Assembly (NCBI RefSeq): GCF_028765545.1
Contig: NZ_JARACP010000004.1
Location: 124,001-188,000 of the forward strand
Length of the DNA: 64,000 bases
Direction: 5' to 3'
Origin: Aliivibrio sp. S4MY1
Lineage (GTDB): Bacteria; Pseudomonadota; Gammaproteobacteria; Enterobacterales; Vibrionaceae
The position numbers and the translations under genes were made by a program. Of this stretch, positions 36,721-45,220 are shown piece by piece. A model generated the notes under the pieces. It saw only the letters and a program-made list of their open reading frames with translations, was not told the origin of the DNA and did no database searches. Position 1 is the first letter of the stretch. Each line of letters opens with the position of its first letter.

Positions 36721-38940
36721 TTAACCTTTATTAGCGTCAGTGTATTGTGAATATTCAGAATAGGTATGTGTTCCTTTCTTGGGTGGCAGTACTCGGTTTA
36801 GCACTACGCCATCAATCGTAATTTGATGTTTTGTAAATAGTGTCATTGTATGTTTATAAACCGATTTACTGGTGCTATTCACTTTGACAACAAGTAAAAT
36901 GCCTTGAGTTAATTTACCCACAATAAATGCATCTTTTACCGGTAAGATAGGTGGGGTATCTAAAATGATGCGGTCGTATTTATTTGTTAAATCAGCAATT
37001 AGTTGTTCAAAAGCGGCACTGCTGAGTAACTCTTGTGGATTTGGGGTAAACATTCCTGCACTTAATACATCCAAATTAGAGTTCTTGATGGATGTAATGC
37101 ACTCCTCTAGCGGGGTATTCATTAATAAAATATTGCTTAAACCAGGGTGGCTATGTGGCAATCCGAAGCGTTCTCCAACAGATGGTTTTCGTAAATCACA
37201 ATCAATAATCAATACTTTTTCTAGTTGAGAGAAGGAGTGAGCAAGGCTTATTGCTGTGGTTGTTTTTCCTTCTCCTGGAACGGATGATGAAATCGCCAAT
37301 AGTTTTCTTTCTGATTTTGGAAGAATTAAATATAACGAAGTTCGTATTGAATCGATCGATTCTTGAAACAGCGTAAATTTATTATTATTGAATACGTTTG
37401 CATCGATAGGAGATTTTTTGTATCTCTTATCTTTAATTACCGGAATTGTCCCCGTTGGTAATAAACCTAGTTTATTTTCAAAGTCACGAGCTGAGGTTAT
37501 CGTGTTATTAAACGCATCGAGACAAATTACCAATACAACAGCAAAACTGGCACTGGCAATAAATGCAAGTATTACAATCAGTTTACGATTTGGCTTGCTA
37601 GGAAACTCAGGGATTAGGGCATAATCACTAAAGCGAGCATTGGCAGCGCTAAAGTCACTGGTTGCCGAGGTTTCTTTTTGGCGGATTAAAAATAAATCGT
37701 ACAGTTTTGCGTTACTGTTTACTTCACGTTTGAGAGCGTCATATTCACTTTTTACAACGCTTAAGGCTTGAAACTCGCTTTTTTTACTTAATAGCTCATT
37801 TTTGAGTGCGCGTTCTTGTTCTTTAGCGCTAGCAAGCTCTTTTTTGATGCCACTGACCAGTTTCGCGGTTAAGACTTCTATACGACTTTGAATCGATTGT
37901 AATTGTGCATTCGCTTGGATCATTTTATCGTGCTTAGGACCATAGCGCTTAGATAGCTCACTTACTTCTTTTTCAGCGTTGGATTCAGCAAGTCTAATAT
38001 CACGTATTTGAGGGTGGTTAGATATTAAAGAGTTTGCACCAGGTGATGAGCTACCTTTGTTATTATTTAGAGCATTGTATAGAGCTTGAGCTTCGATTCG
38101 TTTATCGGTGGCTTCTGCAATGCGAGTCGTTAAGCTCGATAGCTCTGAACTTGTCAGTGCTTCGATGCCGCTATTATCAATTAATTTTTGTTGTTGTAAA
38201 AATTGCAGTAGTGCTTGTTCTGAATCATTCAGATTTTGTTTTAGTTCACTAAGTCTTTGGTTTATCCATCCCGTTGCCTGTTCTGTTGCAATTAGTTTTG
38301 ATTCTAAATTATTTTCGATAAAAGCAAGACCCACAGCATTCGCTATTTTTGCTGCTAGTTTCGGGTCTTGAGATTCAAAAGAAATGTTAACAAGTTGGGT
38401 TTTTCTGATCGGCGAAATGGTTAAGCGAGATTTAAATGTTTTTAGTACAACGCGATTAATAGCTTCTTGTTTATCCAAAAAATCAAGTTCACCACTGGTA
38501 TCTTTGGCAAAATGTGCTTCTATTAATGGGTGGGACAGTAACTCATTTTTTATATTATCAATAAACCCTGGTTGGGTAACGGCAAGGCTTGGATTGAACT
38601 CTTCAACTTGGTTTAGTTTTAATTTTTCAATAACACGTTGTGCGACTTGGTTGGATTTTAAAATTTCAAATTGAGTGAGATAATATTCTTTTGCGCTGGT
38701 ATCAATACCGACAACCTCTTCAATTGAAATGGCTCTTTGCTGGGAGGATTCAATTAAAAGTGTAGCGGTGGCACGGTACATAGGGGTAATAGATAATGCG
38801 ATTAATACCGCAATAGCCGTGCACAATAAGGTAAATAGAGAAATAGAGCCCCAACGTTTTTTTATAAGATGGAAATAATATCCAAAATCAATCAATTGTT
38901 CTTGTTGTAATGAATCATTTTTAAGGCTAGCCAACATCAT
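36721..38940 (-). CDS. Wzc-type chain-length tyrosine kinase, VpsO-like
   Basis: The 739-residue inner-membrane protein begins with a Wzz domain and transmembrane segment (about 33-55), a long periplasmic coiled-coil region, a second transmembrane segment near 450-475, and a C-terminal BY-kinase domain. The kinase has Walker A (SSVPGEGKTTTAIS), Walker A' (VLIIDCDLRKP) and Walker B (IILDTPP). The last residues hold three tyrosines (TYSEYSQY), the usual autophosphorylation cluster. It works with the outer-membrane export protein, and the VpsU-like phosphatase would reset it. Confidence 0.92.
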   Translation of the reverse strand: MMLASLKNDSLQQEQLIDFGYYFHLIKKRWGSISLFTLLCTAIAVLIALSITPMYRATATLLIESSQQRAISIEEVVGIDTSAKEYYLTQFEILKSNQVAQRVIEKLKLNQVEEFNPSLAVTQPGFIDNIKNELLSHPLIEAHFAKDTSGELDFLDKQEAINRVVLKTFKSRLTISPIRKTQLVNISFESQDPKLAAKIANAVGLAFIENNLESKLIATEQATGWINQRLSELKQNLNDSEQALLQFLQQQKLIDNSGIEALTSSELSSLTTRIAEATDKRIEAQALYNALNNNKGSSSPGANSLISNHPQIRDIRLAESNAEKEVSELSKRYGPKHDKMIQANAQLQSIQSRIEVLTAKLVSGIKKELASAKEQERALKNELLSKKSEFQALSVVKSEYDALKREVNSNAKLYDLFLIRQKETSATSDFSAANARFSDYALIPEFPSKPNRKLIVILAFIASASFAVVLVICLDAFNNTITSARDFENKLGLLPTGTIPVIKDKRYKKSPIDANVFNNNKFTLFQESIDSIRTSLYLILPKSERKLLAISSSVPGEGKTTTAISLAHSFSQLEKVLIIDCDLRKPSVGERFGLPHSHPGLSNILLMNTPLEECITSIKNSNLDVLSAGMFTPNPQELLSSAAFEQLIADLTNKYDRIILDTPPILPVKDAFIVGKLTQGILLVVKVNSTSKSVYKHTMTLFTKHQITIDGVVLNRVLPPKKGTHTYSEYSQYTDANKG

Positions 38941-38973
38941 TCAGTCCGTTGTTAAATTGTAGAGGGTGGAGTA

Positions 38974-39507
38974 CTAAAAAAAACTTTGTTCAATAACAAT
39001 AATGTCACCCGGAGATACGGAAGAAGACAACTTAACTTTATTTTTAAGATCATCTTTTCCTGCTTGTGCTATATACACATTTTTACGTGCTGCTCGATCA
39101 GTAAAGCCCCCCGCAAGTGCAATGGCTTTATCTACGGTTAGACCTGGTTGGTATTCATAACCGCCTGGTTTTTTTACTTCACCATTCACATAGATACTTC
39201 TGAATCCAATAATACTGATGCGTACTTTAGGAGAGATTAGGTAGTCGCCTTTTAATCCATTAATTATTTCGTTCTGTAGTTGTTCGGTGGTCTTATTCAA
39301 TGGCTTCAATTGGCCGAGGTATGGGTATTCAAATGTTCCACTATTGTCGATGTATAACTCATCAATAGAGAGGTTTTCTTCGCCATAAACCGATATTTGG
39401 ATTTTATCACCAGCCCCAATCGTGTAATTATTATTTATGGCGATAGATTTAAATGAAATAGTCATAAAAAACATGAACCATAAACTGATTGTAGAAATAC
39501 GTGCCAT
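38974..39507 (-). CDS. Polysaccharide export protein, VpsN/Wza-like
   Basis: The 177-residue protein has a signal peptide (about 1-23), a Poly_export domain (YTIGAGDKIQISVYGEENLS) and one SLBB domain (IYVNGEVKKPGGYEYQPGLTVDKAIALAGG, split by domain here). It lacks the lipobox and the C-terminal helix of full-length Wza (about 380 residues). It probably forms a periplasmic part of the export channel and needs the beta-barrel VpsM-like neighbour at the outer membrane. It lies 24 bases after vpsM and 33 before vpsO. Confidence 0.85.
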   Translation of the reverse strand: MARISTISLWFMFFMTISFKSIAINNNYTIGAGDKIQISVYGEENLSIDELYIDNSGTFEYPYLGQLKPLNKTTEQLQNEIINGLKGDYLISPKVRISIIGFRSIYVNGEVKKPGGYEYQPGLTVDKAIALAGGFTDRAARKNVYIAQAGKDDLKNKVKLSSSVSPGDIIVIEQSFF

Positions 39508-39531
39508 TACGATATCCGTTTTGTTATAAAT

Positions 39532-40764
39532 TTAAAAAATCAAACTAGTGGCGATATACCACACGTTTTGGGTGTAAGTATTTGTTATTATAGAAGAGTC
39601 ATTATCTTCGTAGCGCCATCCCGCTGTAATTTCAGCGTAGTCTCTAAGCTCATACCCAAAAATGAGAGCAGTTTCTATGAGGTCATCTTGACGAGAGCTA
39701 CTAGAATAATCATCATTAATTAGTGCGACATTGATGCTGCTGTAGAAGTGTGTTTGCCAATAATGTTGCCATGCACCATTAAAGCGCGTTTTGTTAATAT
39801 AGTTCGCGCCTTGGTCTGGGTTTTCTGCTCGTTGAGAGGCGGAAGCATTAATCGTCGAGTACTCGAGTAGCTTCCAAGTGACATTGAGATCCCAGCTAAA
39901 ACCGTTAAAATCTTCTGTGTTGTGATTTTTGTATTTTTTATTTTGTAAACCTAAACGTAATCGGCCAGATGTCTTTCCTGTAATATCCCATTTGGTACCA
40001 ACAAGATAATATGCATTTAAATCGTCTTGTGACTGTTTATTGAAAGGGTCATTTAGTCGGTAACGGCGATCCGCCAGATCAACCTCTACCAATAATTCGG
40101 TTGCAGGTTTAATGTTGTAATAAAAGGCCATACCACCACCAAACTCATCATAATCATTAAATGTTGAGCTAAACACATCGTTTGGAGAGGAGAGGTTTCG
40201 ATAGTTTTGATACGTCTTTTTTTCATACTTTAAGTTAGACTCAATACGGCCTTTCGCATTTTCTGCGCCATAAACATGAGTTAGGTTGACATTGTGCAGT
40301 GAATACTCGACTGGTTTGCTTGCAATAGTGGAGAATTGATCTCCTGCAAATATACCAGTGCCTCGTTCTTCATGATCATACAAATAGGTATAATTAAAAC
40401 CGATTCCTGAACGTTGATTTATTTGAACAAAATTATTTGTCGTAAACAGATGGTCGAGGTAATCATCATCGTGGTTATTGAAGTAGCTACCTGAATCCAT
40501 TTGATAAAGGACTTGATATTGGTTGCCATTTCTATCTGATTCAATCATTACGCCGGGCTTGACTCTTAGAATATCTGACGACTCAGGCTGTTGTGATGAC
40601 GAATAGCGACCAATGTTATCGTTATTCTCTAATGCCATTTCAAATAGAGGGGTAATTTTAATACCTGATTCGGTAATATAGCCATGACTTTTTTCATTGG
40701 CATAAACACCACTACTGGCACTCAATAGCGTTGTTGTTATCAGTGCTTTTGTTAATGTATTCAT
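39532..40764 (-). CDS. Outer-membrane beta-barrel protein, VpsM-like
   Basis: The 410-residue protein has a signal peptide (MNTLTKALITTTLLSASSGVYA) and alternating amphipathic strands rich in Tyr, Asn and Asp, ending in an aromatic-type strand with a terminal F (YIATSLIF), the usual outer-membrane barrel signal. Its place between the initiating transferase and the export protein matches VpsM. It may be the outer-membrane pore for the polysaccharide, which would explain the short export protein; this is inference. Confidence 0.8.
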   Translation of the reverse strand: MNTLTKALITTTLLSASSGVYANEKSHGYITESGIKITPLFEMALENNDNIGRYSSSQQPESSDILRVKPGVMIESDRNGNQYQVLYQMDSGSYFNNHDDDYLDHLFTTNNFVQINQRSGIGFNYTYLYDHEERGTGIFAGDQFSTIASKPVEYSLHNVNLTHVYGAENAKGRIESNLKYEKKTYQNYRNLSSPNDVFSSTFNDYDEFGGGMAFYYNIKPATELLVEVDLADRRYRLNDPFNKQSQDDLNAYYLVGTKWDITGKTSGRLRLGLQNKKYKNHNTEDFNGFSWDLNVTWKLLEYSTINASASQRAENPDQGANYINKTRFNGAWQHYWQTHFYSSINVALINDDYSSSSRQDDLIETALIFGYELRDYAEITAGWRYEDNDSSIITNTYTQNVWYIATSLIF

Positions 40765-40774
40765 TACTCGTCCT

Positions 40775-42178
40775 TTAGTAAGCCGTTTTCCCTGAAAAGC
40801 CTTTGAATATGGTTAAAAAAATAATTTTCACATCTAACCAGGTTGACCATGATTGGATGTATTTAAGGTCAAATTCAACACGTTTTTGCATCTTATCAAG
40901 CGTATCCGTTTCTCCACGAAATCCTTTGATTTGAGCAAGTCCGGTAATTCCAGGTTTTACTTTGTGTCGTAACATATAGCGCTCAACAATGGTTCGATAT
41001 TCTTCATTGTGGGCGACTGCATGAGGGCGCGGGCCTACAATAGACATGCGGCCTTGCAATACATTGAAAAATTGTGGAAGCTCATCAAGAGACGTTTTGC
41101 GTATAAATGCGCCAAAAGGAGTGATTCTTGGATCGTTCTTTGTCGCTTGTTTAACGATATTACCGTTATCCATCGTACTCATTGAGCGAAATTTCCATAC
41201 TTTGATTCGGCGTCCATCTAGGCCATAACGGAACTGTTTAAAAATAATTGGGCCTGGTGAAGACAGTTTTACACCAATGGCTACTCCAATCAGTACTGGG
41301 CTGATGAGTAAAATAATGGCGCTTGCAACGACAATGTCTTGTGCTCTTTTTAGCCAACTACTCGAACCATAAAATGGAGTGTCATGGATACTAATGGTGG
41401 GAATGTTGCCAATAGCACTGAGTCGTGATTGCATTAGGTTATAAACAAAAAAATCAGGAATTAGGTAGGTATTGGCAGTGGTGTCAGAGAACATATTGAG
41501 ATATTGCTTAATACGATCACTAGCTTTCATGGGCATTGATATATACACATGTTGTACCAGGCCTTTTTTAGAAAGTTTTAATCCTTTTGCGACACTTCCC
41601 TTAAAAGGTGCGGGTAAGTTATCGAGTGATAATCGATCTTTTTCACGATCATCGTAAAAGCCAATAACATTTATTCCGAGCTGTGGTTGATTTTTAAGCT
41701 GATTAGCCAGTTGAATACCGCTTTCAGTCACACCAATAATAATGGCATCTTTTTGATTGTAGCCATAATCACTTAATGTTTTTAATACTTGTTTAGCGAG
41801 ATATCGCCATATTGTCAGCAATATAGGTGTGAGAATTAACCAGATACCGCCAACTACTCGTGAATAGTCCGCACTCACTTTAGAGAAAAAGGCAATAACA
41901 ATTAAAGTTAGAAAAGTAACAAACCAAATGCGACTTAGGTTAAATACTTCATCAATAAAACGATAAACACGCCATGAGCGGTATAAGTCGTCTCTTTCTG
42001 CAATGATGAGATATATTAATATACTATACGTTACTATCAGAAAGTGGTCTCGATTGAATTCATCAGTATAGAAGGTTGAAGTGAAATAAAGGGTAGAGAA
42101 AATGATGATAGAATCAATCGCTCTATAGATGAGGCTAAGCTCATTATTATTACTGTGTAATTTAAGATTAGTATCCAT
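40775..42178 (-). CDS. Undecaprenyl-phosphate sugar-1-phosphate transferase, VpsL-like
   Basis: The 467-residue membrane enzyme starts the repeat unit by moving a hexose-1-phosphate (typically glucose) to undecaprenyl phosphate. It has four to five N-terminal transmembrane segments, a CoA-binding-3-like Rossmann region (AIIIGVTESGIQLANQL), and from about residue 275 the bacterial sugar transferase domain with KVWKFRSM, RKTSLDELPQFFNVL, SIVGPRPHA and KPGITGLAQIKG. It is the first gene of the long minus-strand array and lies behind a promoter and an ops element. Confidence 0.92.
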   Translation of the reverse strand: MDTNLKLHSNNNELSLIYRAIDSIIIFSTLYFTSTFYTDEFNRDHFLIVTYSILIYLIIAERDDLYRSWRVYRFIDEVFNLSRIWFVTFLTLIVIAFFSKVSADYSRVVGGIWLILTPILLTIWRYLAKQVLKTLSDYGYNQKDAIIIGVTESGIQLANQLKNQPQLGINVIGFYDDREKDRLSLDNLPAPFKGSVAKGLKLSKKGLVQHVYISMPMKASDRIKQYLNMFSDTTANTYLIPDFFVYNLMQSRLSAIGNIPTISIHDTPFYGSSSWLKRAQDIVVASAIILLISPVLIGVAIGVKLSSPGPIIFKQFRYGLDGRRIKVWKFRSMSTMDNGNIVKQATKNDPRITPFGAFIRKTSLDELPQFFNVLQGRMSIVGPRPHAVAHNEEYRTIVERYMLRHKVKPGITGLAQIKGFRGETDTLDKMQKRVEFDLKYIQSWSTWLDVKIIFLTIFKGFSGKTAY

Positions 42179-42231
42179 ACTATATAGCCAACAAAGGTTA
42201 ATTAATTCTTGGGATGTCGTGTATATTTAAT

Positions 42232-42242
42232 ACGCTACCGCC
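42232..42242 (-). promoter_or_regulatory. ops / JUMPstart element
   Basis: The minus strand reads GGCGGTAGCGT, a perfect match to the ops element that pauses RNA polymerase and recruits the antiterminator RfaH. It lies in the vpsL leader, 54 bases before the ATG and about 95 bases after the inferred start of transcription. RfaH lets polymerase read through very long envelope-polysaccharide operons, which fits the 24-kb array downstream. Confidence 0.88.
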
Positions 42243-42340
42243 CGTGAGTTTCCGGCTCCCAATATGCCATCTTTATATTAAGTTTTATTATCGACAAAAA
42301 ATAAGCAACAACGCAATGTGGGCGTCAAATGTTTGTCGCT

Positions 42341-42368
42341 AATATACATGCTAATAAAATAGTGTCAA
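42341..42368 (-). promoter_or_regulatory. Sigma-70-type promoter of the vps-like array
   Basis: On the minus strand a perfect -35 TTGACA (42363-42368) and a -10 TATATT (42341-42346) are 16 bases apart, predicting a start near 42334 and a leader of about 156 nt that contains the ops element. VpsR- or VpsT-like operator sites could not be identified by eye. Confidence 0.65.
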
Positions 42369-42599
42369 TCTTGAATAAGGTAAGTTATTTATTTTTTTAT
42401 TATCTTCGACTAATAGCTCAAGTTGTTACTTTTAGCGTATTGGGTTTTTTCTATATTTTTGCACCTTGTCGCATTTTTGTTTTTATTCTCTTTGTTTTGT
42501 GATAGTTGCGTGCTACCAATTAAGTTATTGATAAAGATGACATTAAGACCTTGTTGTTGTTATTTTGATTGCATTGTGATTGAAGAGTAATGATCGTTG

Positions 42600-42744
42600 A
42601 GGTGATAGGATGATATTAATTGAGTTTGTTTTTATTTAATTATTATTGGTAATGTTGTTTTTCTTGTGCTGAAGTGAATATATTATTAACAATGTCTTTT
42701 TTTTGACACGTAATCTCGTCTCAAAAGTGAGATTGCGGTTTTTT
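42600..42744 (+). ncRNA. Candidate small RNA or leader upstream of the RbmA-like gene
   Basis: The 758-base gap between the divergent vpsL- and rbmA-like genes (42179-42936) holds no protein gene. A plus-strand terminator at 42709-42744 must end some RNA. A plausible promoter (TTGATT 42565-42570, 17-base spacer, TAATGA 42588-42593) lies upstream, which would give an RNA of about 145 nt. It could be an independent small RNA or an attenuated leader of the RbmA-like gene. I see no c-di-GMP riboswitch consensus in it. Confidence 0.35.
42709..42744 (+). terminator. Orphan plus-strand terminator before the RbmA-like gene
   Basis: CGTAATCTC (42709-42717) pairs with GAGATTGCG (42729-42737), one T-G pair, then six T. 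The minus-strand side is A-rich in the wrong sense, so it serves plus-strand transcription. Confidence 0.75.
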
Positions 42745-42936
42745 GTTTGAATTTATAATCCTATTAGTGTGAGAAATAGTCTATTTTAACTCCGTAAATA
42801 TGAACTAGGTTGGATTTATATTTAACATTATTATCATTAAGAGGCATTAATGTAATAAAAGTTAAAACTGTAATTAGATCCGAATTTCAATGAACTAAAT
42901 CTACACATTTTTGTTTTAATCAAACATGGAGTTATT

Positions 42937-43734
42937 ATGAGCAGTATATATAAATCTTTTTTTATCGGCGGTTTACTTTCTTTGTCTTCACTTTCTATAA
43001 GTGCAGCAGAGCCAGCTACGTTTGCATTAGATGCTTCAATTTTACTTTCTAATGAGACATTAGATGCAGAAGGTGGCTACCTATCGGCTTCTGTTAATAT
43101 GAAAAACGTCGGCGATGCTGATGCAAATATTAAATACTGGATCTCTGTAAAGGGACCTCAAGGACTTTCATTTCCTGCTAAAGCTGTTGTAAATACTAAT
43201 AGTTCGACCTTTGAAGTGGATGAAGTCGAAGAGGGTACTAGCTTAGCGTTTAATCGTGGTATTTGGGTTTATGACTATATGAATAATGGTATTTATACTG
43301 TTAGCCTTGAAGGTGTAAATATAGATACAGGAGACACATTTCAATATACGGCTGAGTTTACAAAAGGCGTGGGTTTGGATGGTACAAAAACGATCGGAGA
43401 TATTGAGGTTAACGCTAATTTAATTAGTAGTAATAACTTCCCATCGGAAGGTGGATATGCAACGGTATCTTTTGAAATAGATAATGTAGGACAGAGCCCT
43501 GTTGATGTCGAGTTTTGGGTTAATGCTAAAGCGCCAAATGGTTTTGATATACCAGTATACTCTAGAGTAAGTCGTGTAATTCAACCTGGGGAATCTGAGT
43601 TTGTTGTTCGTGGCTTTTGGCTTGAGTCAATATACCCTGATGGAAAATATATTGTTAAACCTCAGTTATATAATAAACAATCAGGAGAGCGTGTAGGATA
43701 TGAATTGGAGATTTACAAAGGTGAAGCACAGTAA
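42937..43734 (+). CDS. rbmA: Biofilm matrix protein, RbmA homologue
   Basis: The 265-residue secreted protein has a signal peptide (about 1-23, ending SISAAE) and two tandem Fn3-like domains, each with GGY...NVG, a YWISVKGPQG or FWVNAKAPNG strand and an RG.W....NGIY or DGKYIV end. This agrees closely with what I recall of V. cholerae RbmA, including KYWxSxKGPxG, FPAKAVV, YTVSL, FxKGVxLx between the domains, and SGERVxxx near the end. RbmA links cells within the VPS matrix as a dimer. GGAG precedes the ATG. It is divergent from the vps-like array. Confidence 0.85.
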   Translation: MSSIYKSFFIGGLLSLSSLSISAAEPATFALDASILLSNETLDAEGGYLSASVNMKNVGDADANIKYWISVKGPQGLSFPAKAVVNTNSSTFEVDEVEEGTSLAFNRGIWVYDYMNNGIYTVSLEGVNIDTGDTFQYTAEFTKGVGLDGTKTIGDIEVNANLISSNNFPSEGGYATVSFEIDNVGQSPVDVEFWVNAKAPNGFDIPVYSRVSRVIQPGESEFVVRGFWLESIYPDGKYIVKPQLYNKQSGERVGYELEIYKGEAQ

Positions 43735-43770
43735 ATATTTCCATATCTATTCCGCTTTTTTAACAAATGA

Positions 43771-43804
43771 ACAAAGCCCTAAAGTATAGGGCTTTGTTTT
43801 TTTT
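43771..43804. terminator. Terminator between the convergent RbmA- and RbmB-like genes
   Basis: ACAAAGCCCTA (43771-43781) pairs perfectly with TAGGGCTTTGT (43787-43797), then a long T-run on the plus strand. The stop codon of the RbmB-like gene (43779-43781) lies inside the stem. Confidence 0.88.
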
Positions 43805-44963
43805 CGTGGGTAGATACGCTGATATTTTCTTCTATTAATACATTTCGGTCTCTTGTATCGAGACTTAGAAAGTCGCAGCCCTGATCAATATCAAATCTAT
43901 TTTCACTTATCAGCACGTTTTCAAAGGACAGTGTTGCGTTTTGGCTATAGGTTCTGATTAGTTTCTTGTATTTGTCATTGTCTGTTCCAACACAAGACAT
44001 TTTGCGAAATATATTCTGGGTAATTGATAAGTTCTGTATGGGATTTTCTGCCACTTCAGTAGAAGAAAAACTTTGCAGTCGAATACCTAAATCAGAGTTA
44101 TTAAACGTATTGCTTGTGATGTTGATATCACCCCATTTAACCTGATGTTGAGCTCTGCTGTTTGGGTATACATTGATAGCAAAGCCAGTATTGTCATCAA
44201 ATTGATTGTGTGAAATGGTCACATCGTTGTAATAACTGGATTCTAGCGCTGTGCTACTAATATTTTTAAAGTGGTTATTAAAAACAACGGCCTTTTGTGT
44301 TGCTTTACGTGCGGATAATTTTAGCGTGCAGTTATCAAATTGATTGGATGCAAAGATAATGTTGTGGGTGCTTGGTACACTAAAGCCCTCGGTGGCTTGA
44401 GCTTGGGTGGTTGTTACTTGAGCGCAGTTAGAAAAGTGATTATTAATAATTAACGCATCTCTTGACTCAATGGCATCTCGTGTTGGTCTGGTTGTTACTC
44501 GAAGCGCGGCATCACCAAATTGCTCAAATCGATTATTTGCTATGACGCTATTTTTTGTACTCGCTAAATACACGCCTTGTTTTCCCCAATTGGCCGTTTG
44601 CCCACCATTAAATAACCCTACAAAATGAAGGTTAGATACTTTTAAATAGTCGGTATTTTTTATATATAGTAAATACTCGCTATTAAACTCTGGGCATTTT
44701 TTTAAGATTGCCCCATAACTACCAAAGATGGAGACATTGTTTTTATCGGTCAGGAATAAGGTATTACAGATGGTGTACTCGCCTGAGGGAATGGTTAAAT
44801 TAGCATGATCAGGAAGCTGGGATAAGGCGTGGTTGAAAGCGCTGCTATCATCGATGCTATCATTAGGAATAGCGCCAAAATCGGTTACTGAATAGCTAGT
44901 ATTTGCCATCATATTATCGGATGGAAATAAGCTTGATATTAATACGAGTGTTTTGATGTACAT
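43779..44963 (-). CDS. Right-handed beta-helix protein, RbmB-like
   Basis: The 394-residue protein has an N-terminal hydrophobic signal-like segment, then the pectate-lyase-3 opening YSVTDFGAIPNDSIDDSSAF and many beta-helix coils rich in Asn and Phe (VIANNRFEQFGD, IINNHFSNC, FASNQFDNC, VFNNHFKN, ISHNQFDDN, ITSNTFNNS). This is the fold of polysaccharide lyases and hydrolases. In V. cholerae rbmB is next to rbmA and its product is linked to matrix breakdown and dispersal. Here it faces rbmA tail to tail. The catalytic residues cannot be assigned by eye. Confidence 0.75.
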   Translation of the reverse strand: MYIKTLVLISSLFPSDNMMANTSYSVTDFGAIPNDSIDDSSAFNHALSQLPDHANLTIPSGEYTICNTLFLTDKNNVSIFGSYGAILKKCPEFNSEYLLYIKNTDYLKVSNLHFVGLFNGGQTANWGKQGVYLASTKNSVIANNRFEQFGDAALRVTTRPTRDAIESRDALIINNHFSNCAQVTTTQAQATEGFSVPSTHNIIFASNQFDNCTLKLSARKATQKAVVFNNHFKNISSTALESSYYNDVTISHNQFDDNTGFAINVYPNSRAQHQVKWGDINITSNTFNNSDLGIRLQSFSSTEVAENPIQNLSITQNIFRKMSCVGTDNDKYKKLIRTYSQNATLSFENVLISENRFDIDQGCDFLSLDTRDRNVLIEENISVSTHEKKQSPIL

Positions 44964-45138
44964 AAATACCCTATTTGCTTTTTAATCATGACATTACCCG
45001 TTTGTTTTTAGGCTGTTCTATTGAGTTAAGTATAGGGGATTCATCAGTCATTTTTTATTTATATTGCAACGGATTATACAATAAAGTGAAATGGACACTT
45101 ATTTTGGGGTTAAGCTATTATTTATAGCTAAAGCGTAT

Positions 45139-45170
45139 TAAAAAGGCAGTTAGATAACATCTGAACTGCC
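45139..45170 (-). terminator. Terminator of add
   Basis: On the minus strand GGCAGTTCAGAT pairs with ATCTAACTGCC (positions 45170 to 45145, one mismatch), followed by five T. It lies 50 bases after the add stop. Confidence 0.8.
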
Positions 45171-45220
45171 GTAAATAAAGTCATTCTTACTCTTAACTAG
45201 GGGGATAATTTATTTTAGTG

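Noticed and set aside
42600..42744. c-di-GMP riboswitch upstream of the RbmA-like gene
   Set aside because: The conserved class I aptamer strings are absent; only the terminator-like stem is present.
18574..44963. CRISPR array, prophage or integrative element explaining the accessory region
   Set aside because: No direct-repeat arrays, integrase, transposase, tRNA or attachment duplication were seen at the borders; the region reads as a polysaccharide locus.
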